DNA of 58,196 nt from Deltaproteobacteria bacterium (GTDB lineage Bacteria > Myxococcota_A > Polyangia > Polyangiales > Houyiibacteriaceae). A model generated the notes under the pieces. It was not told the origin of the DNA. It did no database searches and was given only the letters and a program-made list of their open reading frames with translations. Below, piece by piece: positions 47,519 through 55,499 of the stretch. A program made the position numbers and the translations under genes. The DNA lies in assembly GCA_013151775.1 (NCBI GenBank), contig JAADHO010000279.1, positions 1-58,196 on the forward strand, read 5' to 3'. Within the stretch, counting starts at the first letter, position 1; each line of letters opens with the position of its first letter.

Positions 47519-48340
47519 ATGGCCGACGAGCAGCATGTGACCGCACCGACCTCCGACTGCGCCCAAGCGCAGCAGGCGGGCTTCGTGAGACGCTGGGGCG
47601 CTCGCCTGCGCTGCATGCGTCGCGACGTCGAGGCGGTGATGACGCACGATCCCGCGGCGCGGACCGCCGTCGAGGTGGTGCTCACCTATCCCGGACTGCA
47701 CGCCCTCTGGCTGCATCGGGTAGCCCACGATCTGTGGGAGGTGGAGCGACCGCTGGCCGCGCGTCTGATCTCCCACGCCAACCGCTTCTTCACCGGCATC
47801 GAGGTGCACCCCGGCGCGACCATCGGGCAGGGAGTGTTCATCGACCACGGCATGGGCGTGGTGATCGGCGAGACCGCGACCGTGGGCGACGGCTGCATTC
47901 TGTACAAGGGCGTAGTGCTCGGCGGTACGACCATGGCTCGGAACAGGCGCCACCCGCAGCTCGGCAGTCACGTGGTGGTCGGGACGAACGCCTGCATCCT
48001 CGGCAACATCGAGGTGGGTGACGGAGCGCGCATCGGCTCCGGCTCGGTGGTGATTCACCCCGTGGGGGCGGGCGCTACGGTCGTGGGCGTACCTGGTCGC
48101 GAGGTCGTCCCGGGACACGACAAGCGCGCGCGCTTCGACGCCACCCTCGACCACGCGAGCTTGCCGGATCCCGTTTCCGCCATGCTGCGCTCTCTGCGCG
48201 ACGAGAACCACCGCCTGCGCGAGCGTCTCGAGCGCCTCGAGGCGGCCCTGAAGATCGAGAGTCCGCAGGACGACGAGGACGCGCACCTGATCGACGCCGG
48301 CTTGGCGACGACGGATCTCCCGCCCCAATATGGTGGCTGA
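47519..48340 (+). CDS. cysE: Serine O-acetyltransferase CysE
   Basis: CysE makes O-acetylserine from serine and acetyl-CoA for cysteine synthesis. The 273-residue protein has the helical N-terminal part (DPAARTAVEVVLTYPGLHALWLHR) and the left-handed hexapeptide beta-helix with IDHGMGVVIGETA (catalytic His), GVVLGGTTM and HPQLGSHVVVGTNA. The C-terminal 60 residues form a coiled-coil-like, acidic extension (RDENHRLRERLERLEAAL) beyond the usual end, which may affect the inhibition loop. The ATG at 47519 fits; frames further upstream are antisense to Smr. Confidence 0.94.
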   Translation: MADEQHVTAPTSDCAQAQQAGFVRRWGARLRCMRRDVEAVMTHDPAARTAVEVVLTYPGLHALWLHRVAHDLWEVERPLAARLISHANRFFTGIEVHPGATIGQGVFIDHGMGVVIGETATVGDGCILYKGVVLGGTTMARNRRHPQLGSHVVVGTNACILGNIEVGDGARIGSGSVVIHPVGAGATVVGVPGREVVPGHDKRARFDATLDHASLPDPVSAMLRSLRDENHRLRERLERLEAALKIESPQDDEDAHLIDAGLATTDLPPQYGG

Positions 48341-48356
48341 GGGGGGACGGCTGAGG

Positions 48357-48435
48357 GGGGACGGTCCTAAGGAACTAAGTTGTTGTGAAACATTGTTTCA
48401 CAACAACTTAGTTCCTTAGGACTAGGACCGTCCCC
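48357..48435. repeat. Long palindrome (REP/MITE-like)
   Basis: Two 28-bp perfect arms (48364-48391 and 48395-48422) are separated by ATT. Outside them GGGGACGGTCC (48357-48367) is mirrored by GGACCGTCCCC (48425-48435). The core is AT-rich, in contrast to the neighbours. Just before it a 14-bp stretch, CTGAGGGGGGACGG, is duplicated in tandem (48337-48350 and 48351-48364). It lies between the ends of the convergent cysE and lipoprotein genes. The shared GGGGACGGTCCTAAG core at 33694-33708 indicates a dispersed family. No transposase is encoded nearby. Confidence 0.9.
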
Positions 48436-48445
48436 AAAGCGGATT

Positions 48446-50305
48446 TCAGGGGGCGGGCTCCGGCTCGGCGGCCGGACACGCGATCACGCCGGCTGCGATG
48501 TCCGTGTTGGCGCGGTCGTAGTAGGCGAAGCTCGGCCCGTTGGCGTCCACGAAGAAAGACACGGAGCGCACGTCTGGATCCATCGCGCCATCACTCGTGG
48601 GCGGTTGACTGAGTTCGATGAATTCCGCTTGCGCCGTCGGATGCAGCGGCACACCCGTCAGGTCGCTGATGCGCCGCGCGAGTAGCCGGTTGCTCCCCGA
48701 GGGCCAGGCCACCAGGAACCCGCCGAGGGAGCTGTCGTCGGCTGTCGCGTCGCCGCTCTCGTAGCCCACGGCGACGAAGCCGTCGTCCAGATGAATCAGC
48801 GCCGGGTTGCCTTGGATTTGCTCGCCCGCGTTCACCCGCACGGGGCTCCCCGTGTCTACCAACATGTCGGTGCCCGTCTTGCTGAGGTCGAGGCGCAGGC
48901 GTCGAAAGACGATCGCCGAGCCGACCGCGGTGCAGCCCTCACTGTAGGTGGCGCCGACCTCCACGATGTCGCCCATCACGCGTCCGAGGCTGAGCCGCAC
49001 GTTGTCGACCTGACCCCCGAAGGCCTGCGCGATGGAGGGGAAGTCGATGGGAGTCGGCAAAGGCGGAGTCTCGACGCCGTCGCGCGCCTCGGCTGTGGTG
49101 GCGTTGCACATGACGCCCGCGCCGCAGCTCTGGCCGTCGTTCCGCGGTGGGTCGAGCAGCCTCGCGATGTAGTGCAGAGCGAGCCGGCCATCTCCGTCGC
49201 CGTAGGCGACCAGATAGCCCGCGTCCATCAGCGCTAGGACGCCGGGTCGTCCCTCGCCCTTTGACGTACCCAACTCGATGGGCACGCCTTCGTTGCCGCC
49301 GTCCACCCACTGCAGATCTGGGACCCCGTCACTCCCTCGTCGGTATACACCCAACGCCTCCACCGCCACGCCAGGGCCGTCACATGTTGGCATGCCTTCA
49401 GGGGCGCCGAGGAAGGCGACCAAGCCCTGCGCCGGCGAGAGAGAGATGCTCGCGACGGCGGGTCGGGTGACGCCGCAGGCCCTGCTCACGCCCGTGCCGC
49501 TCATCAGCGCGTCGGCGCAGGCCACCGTGGGGTTGTTCGAACAGGCCGACGTACCCTCGACTCGGGCGACGCCTCGATAGACGCTGGAGCGCCTGCCAGG
49601 CCCCATGTCGATCAGCTCTGCGGGCCGCTCCGTCTGAGTGTGGGTCACGCGCAGTAGCCCGCCGATACAGGGATTGACGTTGACCGTCGCCGTGAACGTG
49701 CCGAAGGCGCCCGAGCTACGCACCACGTCACTGATCTCGCAGTTGCCGTTCTCTAGGCCCTTGGCACCACACTGCCCTGGTGGCGGCTCGTAGGGTGTGA
49801 GCACCGGGATGGCCGTAATGTTTTCGTCGTCACCGTTGGTGCGATACCCGAGCTGTTGCACGGTGGGAGACGTCGCGTTGATGCGGGTCATCCAGCCCTT
49901 GTTGAGCGCGCGGTTCTGGACCGACCACGAGGCGAGCACCTGCTGGTCGCCGTCGCTCGAGATGTCGATGTCGTCCGTGATGTCGCCGGGCGTATCCGCT
50001 CGCCGATCGATAGTGGGTGAGAACACCTGCGCGCCGCCGTTGCTCTCGTCTACGAGGTAGTCGCAGTCGTTGTCGAAGCCGTCGCAGATCTCGCCTTCGA
50101 TGCGCTCGCAGGTGCGGCGGTCTCCGTCGGGTACGCAGGCGAAAGCGTGGCACGCCGCGTAGAAGCCCGCGGCCTCGTTCAACGCCATCGTGCAGTCTTC
50201 GTCCGTTTGGCATTGGGGCAGGTCGATGTCGTCGAGGCCCATCAAGGAGCAGCTCATCAGCAGGGGCAAGAGCAAGAGCAGGCGGTGCATGTTGGCGTTC
50301 TTCAT
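48446..50305 (-). CDS. Lipoprotein with a MopRP-type metal-binding motif
   Basis: From the ATG at 50305 the 619-residue protein has a short signal (MHRLLLLLPLLMSC). Early cysteines (LPQCQTDEDCT, ACHAFACVPDGDRRTCERIEGE) lead to ICDGFDNDCDYLVDES, the MopRP-type calcium/metal motif, at about residue 90. The rest is a long beta-rich domain of unknown fold with scattered cysteine pairs. It overlaps the upstream gene by one base (TGATG), so the two form a coupled pair, probably surface-exposed. Confidence 0.8.
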   Translation of the reverse strand: MKNANMHRLLLLLPLLMSCSLMGLDDIDLPQCQTDEDCTMALNEAAGFYAACHAFACVPDGDRRTCERIEGEICDGFDNDCDYLVDESNGGAQVFSPTIDRRADTPGDITDDIDISSDGDQQVLASWSVQNRALNKGWMTRINATSPTVQQLGYRTNGDDENITAIPVLTPYEPPPGQCGAKGLENGNCEISDVVRSSGAFGTFTATVNVNPCIGGLLRVTHTQTERPAELIDMGPGRRSSVYRGVARVEGTSACSNNPTVACADALMSGTGVSRACGVTRPAVASISLSPAQGLVAFLGAPEGMPTCDGPGVAVEALGVYRRGSDGVPDLQWVDGGNEGVPIELGTSKGEGRPGVLALMDAGYLVAYGDGDGRLALHYIARLLDPPRNDGQSCGAGVMCNATTAEARDGVETPPLPTPIDFPSIAQAFGGQVDNVRLSLGRVMGDIVEVGATYSEGCTAVGSAIVFRRLRLDLSKTGTDMLVDTGSPVRVNAGEQIQGNPALIHLDDGFVAVGYESGDATADDSSLGGFLVAWPSGSNRLLARRISDLTGVPLHPTAQAEFIELSQPPTSDGAMDPDVRSVSFFVDANGPSFAYYDRANTDIAAGVIACPAAEPEPAP

Positions 50306-51342
50306 CAGAAGCTCCCCATCAGCGTGAGGCCCGCGGCGTCGCGTGACGCCACCGGGAAGAGCCGGATGCGTGCCTGCGTGGGCGCGCTCTCGTCTTCGCT
50401 GCTTCCCCAATCCGTGAGGAAGGCGAGGGTCAGGGAGGTGACGGCGAAGAGCCCGGCGATGCCGAAGAAGATGTCGGCGCGAACCGCCGTGTTGTTGATG
50501 TCGTCCAGATCGCTCTGGGTGACCACACCGAGGCCCACGGTGGGATCGCTCGGGTCGAGCCGATTGTTCACGGAGTTGCGCTTCGAGAGCGCCGACAGGC
50601 CGAAGGCCACGCCGATGCCCGCGGCGACCACGGCCACACCCGTGCTTGCCCAGAAATAGGTGGACGAGACGCCCGCGTACTCCTCGGCCAGCGGCTCCAA
50701 CTCGAAGCTCAGCTCGCGCTCCTGACGCGCTGGAAGCTGCACGTTCTCTTGTCGAGCGACGAAGCCCGCCGCGCGGATCTCCACCACGTGGTTGCCGCCG
50801 GGCACCATCAGCGACTCGAGATCGTCACCGAGCTCTTGATCGTCAACCCACACGGCGTAGCTCTCTAGCGGAGTCTCGGAATCTCCGCTGCTGACGTGGA
50901 TGCGGATGGTGCCGAGCAGTCCCTCGAGCAGGCTGATCTTCGCGCGCACCTCCGGAGCGTCATCTGCCTCGTCACCACCTGCCTCCAAGTAGCGCCGATA
51001 GTAGCGCATGGCCTCGTCGTAGCGGAAGAGCGACTCGTAGCATTGGCCGATGTTGTAGAGCACCAAGAACTGCCGGGTGTGGCCCGCCATCAGCTCGTAG
51101 GCCGCTTGAAATTCCACCAAGGCGGCGTCGAAATTGCCTTGGTCGTAGAGCTCCATGCCGCGGCCCACATGCTCGCGCGCCTCGACCATCGTCTGTGGTT
51201 CTTGCGCCGAAGGATCGCCCGCCGCTGCCGGCTCCGCCTCGCTCGTCGACGGCGCGGCCTCCGCTTGCTCCTGTGCGTGGCCTTGCGTGGGAGAGCCCGC
51301 TAGCAAGAGCAGGGCCCATAGACTCGTCAGCGTTCTCTTCAT
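50305..51342 (-). CDS. Secreted/membrane TPR-PEGA protein
   Basis: From the ATG at 51342 it is 345 residues: signal peptide (TSLWALLLLAGSPTQGHAQ), TPR-like helices (MELYDQGNFDAALVEFQAAYEL and RYDEAMRYYRRYLEAGG), then a PEGA-like carbohydrate or envelope-binding region (MVPGGNHVVEIRAAGF). Two hydrophobic helices (FWASTGVAVVAAGIGVAFGL and IFFGIAGLFAVTSLTLAFLT) near the C-terminus probably anchor it. This arrangement is common in Myxococcota, of unknown role. It is cotranslated with the MopRP lipoprotein. Confidence 0.8.
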   Translation of the reverse strand: MKRTLTSLWALLLLAGSPTQGHAQEQAEAAPSTSEAEPAAAGDPSAQEPQTMVEAREHVGRGMELYDQGNFDAALVEFQAAYELMAGHTRQFLVLYNIGQCYESLFRYDEAMRYYRRYLEAGGDEADDAPEVRAKISLLEGLLGTIRIHVSSGDSETPLESYAVWVDDQELGDDLESLMVPGGNHVVEIRAAGFVARQENVQLPARQERELSFELEPLAEEYAGVSSTYFWASTGVAVVAAGIGVAFGLSALSKRNSVNNRLDPSDPTVGLGVVTQSDLDDINNTAVRADIFFGIAGLFAVTSLTLAFLTDWGSSEDESAPTQARIRLFPVASRDAAGLTLMGSF

Positions 51343-51456
51343 CGTGTCCCTTGGCGCCGTGGTTCGACGCGCGCGTAGCATAGAGAGCCCACGCCGTGAG
51401 GTCCATGGCGTGATGGCGTGGAATTCCGGTGCCTGACCTGCCTCTGCGGAGGATGA

Positions 51457-52065
51457 TTACGTCAGCGCGGGCTCTTCACCCGAGACGGGATGTCTGGGCG
51501 TGGCGTCGGTGCCCGCCATGCGGGCGATCAACTCGACGCGTGAGTGCACGCCGAGCTTGGAGAAGATTCGCTTGAGGTAGGTGTTGACGGTGGACACGGT
51601 GAGCCCCGTGCGCCCGGCGATGTCCCGAGTGCTCGCGCCGGAGACGAGCAAGGAGACGACGTCGCGTTCACGCGGCGTGAGCGGCGCGCGCTTGAGCGTC
51701 TGGGTGACGTCCTCGCCTTGGCGACGTCCGCCTTCGGCCGTCAGACGCGTGGCGTAGCAGAGCCCTCGACCCAAGGCGCGCGCTCCCCAACGCGCTAGCC
51801 TCAGCTCGTCGTCTCCCAAGCGGTCTCCGGGCTCGAGCCACAGATGCAAGGTGCCGACCTGTTCGCGACCCGAGCGCAGGGGCAGGCAGAGGTCCGCCTC
51901 TCCGCCAGGGTCTTCGCCCGACATCTCGCCCCCGTTCAGCGTGAGCCGATGGGCGCGTGCGCTGACGATGCGAGACACGAGATCCGCACCACGCGACGGA
52001 TAGGTTCTCACCGGATCGAGCTGCATCAGCCCTTCGGCAATTTCCATCATCCGGAACAACGACAT
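51457..52065 (-). CDS. LuxR-family transcriptional regulator
   Basis: The 202-residue protein has an N-terminal 110 residues that look like a small sensing domain (GAF/PAS-like: LCLPLRSGREQVGTLHLWLE) and a C-terminal LuxR helix-turn-helix: APLTPRERDVVSLLVSGAS, GLTVSTVNTYLKRIFSKLGV. No receiver domain is present. The gene is divergent from the cNMP-sensor operon across about 200 bp, so it may control that operon. Confidence 0.88.
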   Translation of the reverse strand: MSLFRMMEIAEGLMQLDPVRTYPSRGADLVSRIVSARAHRLTLNGGEMSGEDPGGEADLCLPLRSGREQVGTLHLWLEPGDRLGDDELRLARWGARALGRGLCYATRLTAEGGRRQGEDVTQTLKRAPLTPRERDVVSLLVSGASTRDIAGRTGLTVSTVNTYLKRIFSKLGVHSRVELIARMAGTDATPRHPVSGEEPALT

Positions 52066-52267
52066 CGACCCCCCGCCTTTCCAACAGGAGCCCCCCCGGG
52101 CCCTGATTTTGGGATACTCCTACTACACCGCACCTAACCCAATCGTGTCAATCCCCCCCTCTGCGTCTGTGACTTTACACACGAAGGACAAAGGTTCGGT
52201 CGAGGGTCCGCGGATGGGGAGAGGAGCACTCCCGCCGTGGGCCGCGGACGTGGTAGCGTCTCCGGCG

Positions 52268-52792
52268 ATGAGTGACTCGAGCGAACGCATGGAGACGTCT
52301 GAGCACCCGCCTTCGGAAGGCGAGCGAGGACTTGGGGTGGTCGAGGCGCTGGCTCGCATTCGCCTCTTCGAGGGCATCGCCGAGCGCGGTCTGGAGATGC
52401 TGGCGTCTCTGGCTCGCGAAGAGAGCCACCGTGTGGGCAGCGTGATCTTCGCCGAGGGCTCCTCGGGCGGTGCGCTCTACCTGATCCTCGAGGGCAAGGT
52501 GCGCATCTCGCGTCAGGTGAGCGGGATGGGCGAGGAGGCGCTCGCCGTGCTGGGGGAAGGTGAGGCGTTTGGCGAGATGAGCTTGGTGGACGACTCGCCG
52601 CGCAGCGCGGACGCACGCGTGCACGAGCGCTGCCGACTCTTGGTGGTCGAGAAGGACGCCCTCGAGGACCTGCTCTTTCTGCACAAGGACCTCGGCTACG
52701 AGATCCTCTGGAACTTCGTGCGCATCCTGTCGGAGCGTCTGCGCGAGACCAACGACAAGATGACCTTCCTGTCCGTCACCGGGAAATTCTGA
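52268..52792 (+). CDS. Cyclic-nucleotide-binding domain protein, first gene of an operon
   Basis: From the ATG at 52268 the protein is 174 residues and almost only a cNMP-binding domain. FEGIAERGLEMLASLAREES, GGALYLILEGKVRIS and EGEAFGEMSLVDDSPRSADARV contain the beta-roll and phosphate-binding cassette. There is no DNA-binding helix-turn-helix as in Crp, so it is a stand-alone sensor or adaptor. Fourteen bases later the next gene starts; the four genes 52268-55408 are tightly packed. Confidence 0.88.
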   Translation: MSDSSERMETSEHPPSEGERGLGVVEALARIRLFEGIAERGLEMLASLAREESHRVGSVIFAEGSSGGALYLILEGKVRISRQVSGMGEEALAVLGEGEAFGEMSLVDDSPRSADARVHERCRLLVVEKDALEDLLFLHKDLGYEILWNFVRILSERLRETNDKMTFLSVTGKF

Positions 52793-52805
52793 CCGGGCGC
52801 GCGTG

Positions 52806-54128
52806 ATGAAGCCCGTCGTGCTCGTGGTCTACACGACGCTCTACCGCGACGGTGGGTCGCGCCTCGCACAGGTCGCCCGTAGCTTGGCGGACGAGCGCCG
52901 CCGAGCTCGACCTGACGCCGAGATTCGTCTGCTCGCGACGGAGACCAAGGCCGCCTTCGTGAACAGCGTGATGGCGCCGGCGGAGCGCGGAGGCGTGCTC
53001 ACGGAGCTGCATTTCGTCGGACATAGCGGCGTGTATGGCCCGATGTTCGGCACGCGTGCGCGACCCGAGCAGCTGAGCCCCCATGAGTGGCGCGAGCTCG
53101 AGATCCCCTTCGCGGACGACGGCGAGGCGTTCTTCCACGCGTGTCGGACCGCGCGCTTCTTCGCGCCCTTCTTCGCCCGTACGCGCGGCGTGCCCTGCTC
53201 TGGATACCACTGGTACACAGCCTTCTCGAGCCAGCGCGAACGCTTCGCCATGGCGCCGCCGTGGTATCCCGAGGACGCGCCCCTCTACGCGATCGGCATG
53301 CCCGGGCGGCGCTCCCATGGGCTTGTCGGCAGCGTCCGCAAGCACCTCGGCCTCAGCTCTCCCGAACGCATGAAGCGCTTCTTGCCGAAACCCCCGGAGG
53401 GTGACCCGAGCTACGATCACGTGGCGGCCCTCTACGACCGGGCCTTCGACGACATCCGCGTTCGCGATGACGAGTGGCGCTACGTCACCGCCCATCTGCC
53501 GAAGGGCCGGCCTCGCGTGCTCGACGTGGGCTGCGGCAACGGCGCTCTGCTTCAGGCGCTCACGGGGCGCGTTGGAGAGAGCGCCGGCGTGGACAGCTCC
53601 GCGCGCATGCTCGATCAGGCGAAGCGCCGCTGCGCGAAGTTGCCGGGCCTGCGCTTCGAGCGCGTGGAGAGTCCGCGCTTACCCTTCGAGGACGACCGCT
53701 TCGACGTCGCCATCTCCCTGCTCTCCTTTCGCTACCTCGATTGGGATCCCTTGATGTGCGAGTTGAGACGCGTGCTCGCCCCCGGAGGGCGCTTGCTGAT
53801 CGTCGACATGGTGACGGCTCCCGTCGCGCTCCATGAGTGGCCACGTGCGCTGCGAGACAGCCTGCGCCATCGCCTCAGGCGTCGGCGGAGGCCCGACTTC
53901 GACCGCGCTCTGTCACGCCTCGTGGGCGCGCCCGAGTGGGCGGATATGCTGCGCGAGAACCCGATCCGGGCGGAGCACGAGCTGCGCTGGTATCTCGAGA
54001 GCCGCTTCCCGGGCCGGCGCGTCGAGACGCTGAACATCGGCCGTCAGAACCGCATGCTCGGCTTCGACAGCGGACCCTTCGACCGTGGGCGATTCGTAGA
54101 CGTTGCGCGTCATCGGCAGCGAGCGTGA
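52806..54128 (+). CDS. Caspase-like domain fused to a SAM methyltransferase
   Basis: The 440-residue protein (ATG at 52806; a GTG three bases earlier is also possible) has two parts. Residues 1-200 begin with a strand (KPVVLVVYTTLY) and contain ELHFVGHSGVYG and AFFHACRTARFF, spaced about 40 apart. This matches the His-Gly and Cys dyad of caspase/CHAT-type peptidases (His in GHSG, Cys in HACRT). Residues 205-440 are a class I methyltransferase: RVLDVGCGNGALLQAL (SAM loop), FDVAISLLSFRYLDWDP and LAPGGRLLIVDMV. The first call is inferred from motifs only; the second is strong. I do not know a described family with this fusion. The end overlaps the racemase-like gene (GTGA). Confidence 0.75.
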   Translation: MKPVVLVVYTTLYRDGGSRLAQVARSLADERRRARPDAEIRLLATETKAAFVNSVMAPAERGGVLTELHFVGHSGVYGPMFGTRARPEQLSPHEWRELEIPFADDGEAFFHACRTARFFAPFFARTRGVPCSGYHWYTAFSSQRERFAMAPPWYPEDAPLYAIGMPGRRSHGLVGSVRKHLGLSSPERMKRFLPKPPEGDPSYDHVAALYDRAFDDIRVRDDEWRYVTAHLPKGRPRVLDVGCGNGALLQALTGRVGESAGVDSSARMLDQAKRRCAKLPGLRFERVESPRLPFEDDRFDVAISLLSFRYLDWDPLMCELRRVLAPGGRLLIVDMVTAPVALHEWPRALRDSLRHRLRRRRRPDFDRALSRLVGAPEWADMLRENPIRAEHELRWYLESRFPGRRVETLNIGRQNRMLGFDSGPFDRGRFVDVARHRQRA

Positions 54129-54898
54129 CCGAGCCCTACGACATGGCCGTGCTCGATTGGGGCATCGGTGGTTTCGGGTTCGTCTGGGCCTATCGAGCGC
54201 GTCACCCGAGCGCGCGTCTGCTGTACCTCTCCGATTCGGGCAGTGCGCCCTACGGTCTCCTGAGCCGTGCGGCGCTGCGGCGCAGGATCCACGAGGTGGT
54301 CCAATGGTCCGAGCGCATGGGCGCCCGTCGGCTCGTCATCGCGTGCAACGCGGCGAGCAGCGCCCTCGACGAGTCAGTCCAGAGCTTGCCCGTGTCCGGG
54401 ATTGTCCGGGCGGGCATCTCGCAGGTCGCACGAGCTGGGTTTCGCCGGGTAGGCGTGATCGGTGGGCGGCGGACGATCCTGTCCAGAGCCTACGCGACCC
54501 CCCTGCGGCGCATGGGGATCGAGGTGCGGCAGCGTGTGGCCCAACCCCTCTCGGCGTTGGTCGAAGAGGGCGCGCTCACAGGCGCACGTGTCGATGAAGC
54601 GCTGACTCGCGCCCTGCGCGGATTCCGCTCGATCGACGCCCTCGTCATGGGTTGCACGCACTATCCCGCGTTGAGAAGCGGCATCGAGCGGCGCCTGCCC
54701 GGCGTCGCGCTGATCGACCCTGCGAAGGCTCTGGTGGACAGCGTCGCCGCTTCGAACTCCGCTGGCCGGGGACGCCTATGTTGTTACACCACCGGCGATG
54801 GTGCGCGATCTCGACGCAGCGCTCGCGTGGCCTTCGGCTGTGATCCGGGCGCGTTCGAGCAGCTGGCTGCTCAGACCCTCTTGCCGACGCCCTCGTGA
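54125..54898 (+). CDS. Glutamate/aspartate racemase-like protein
   Basis: The 257-residue protein (GTG start, 4-nt overlap; ATG at 54143 possible) has the MurI/Asp-Glu racemase architecture of two Rossmann-like halves. Both catalytic Cys motifs are present: VIACNAASSA and VMGCTHYPAL. The substrate-binding DSG loop reads DWG (VLDWGIGGFGF) and CNT reads CNA, so Ser and Thr that contact glutamate are lost. It may act on another substrate rather than feed peptidoglycan synthesis. A complete D-glutamate role as MurI is unlikely. Confidence 0.8.
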   Translation: MTEPYDMAVLDWGIGGFGFVWAYRARHPSARLLYLSDSGSAPYGLLSRAALRRRIHEVVQWSERMGARRLVIACNAASSALDESVQSLPVSGIVRAGISQVARAGFRRVGVIGGRRTILSRAYATPLRRMGIEVRQRVAQPLSALVEEGALTGARVDEALTRALRGFRSIDALVMGCTHYPALRSGIERRLPGVALIDPAKALVDSVAASNSAGRGRLCCYTTGDGARSRRSARVAFGCDPGAFEQLAAQTLLPTPS

Positions 54899-54928
54899 GG
54901 CCACATGTTCCGGGCGAAGGCAGGTGAG

Positions 54929-55408
54929 ATGACGCATCCGATCTACGACGTGGACGTGACGAAGCTGGGCGGGGAAGAGACGACTCTGGAGGAGCACCGA
55001 GGCAAGGTGCTGCTGATCGTGAACACCGCCAGCAAGTGCGGGCTGACTCCACAGTACGAAGGCTTGGAGGCTCTCTACCGCGAACATCGCGAGGCGGGGC
55101 TCGTCGTCTTGGGTTTTCCCTGCAATCAGTTCGCCGGTCAGGAGCCGGGGACCGACGAGGAGATCGCCTCCTTCTGCTCCACGCGCTTCGACGTGAGCTT
55201 CCCGATGTATGGGAAGCTATCGGTCAACGGCTCGGACACGCATCCCCTCTATCAGCACCTGAAGGCAGAGCAGACCGGTCTCTTGGGCTCCGCCATCAAG
55301 TGGAACTTCACCAAGTTCCTGGTGAACCGGCAGGGCGAGGTAGTGGAACGCTTCGGTCCCAAGACCACACCGGCGACGTTCGCGGAGAAGGTAGCGGCTT
55401 TGCTCTGA
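54929..55408 (+). CDS. Glutathione peroxidase-like thiol peroxidase
   Basis: From the ATG at 54929 the protein is 159 residues. NTASKCGLTPQYEGLEALY holds the peroxidatic Cys, GFPCNQFAGQEPG the Gln and the second Cys region, and IKWNFTKFLV the Trp-Asn, so the catalytic tetrad is complete. It reduces peroxides, usually using thioredoxin in bacteria. A start at 54905 (eight residues earlier) also exists. It ends the operon; a 55447-55483 hairpin follows. Confidence 0.93.
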   Translation: MTHPIYDVDVTKLGGEETTLEEHRGKVLLIVNTASKCGLTPQYEGLEALYREHREAGLVVLGFPCNQFAGQEPGTDEEIASFCSTRFDVSFPMYGKLSVNGSDTHPLYQHLKAEQTGLLGSAIKWNFTKFLVNRQGEVVERFGPKTTPATFAEKVAALL

Positions 55409-55446
55409 CGCGAGCGTCAGGGACAAGAAGCTGCGTCTGACAACGT

Positions 55447-55483
55447 GGGATGCCGTCTCACATCGGCAGCGTGACGGCATCCC
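55447..55483. terminator. Hairpin between convergent genes
   Basis: Perfect 11-bp arms GGGATGCCGTC (55447-55457) and GACGGCATCCC (55473-55483) close a 15-nt loop. It lies between the end of the glutathione peroxidase gene and the end of the MopRP lipoprotein gene, so it can serve both. There is no T-run. Confidence 0.6.
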
Positions 55484-55499
55484 GGTATTGCGTTGATGA

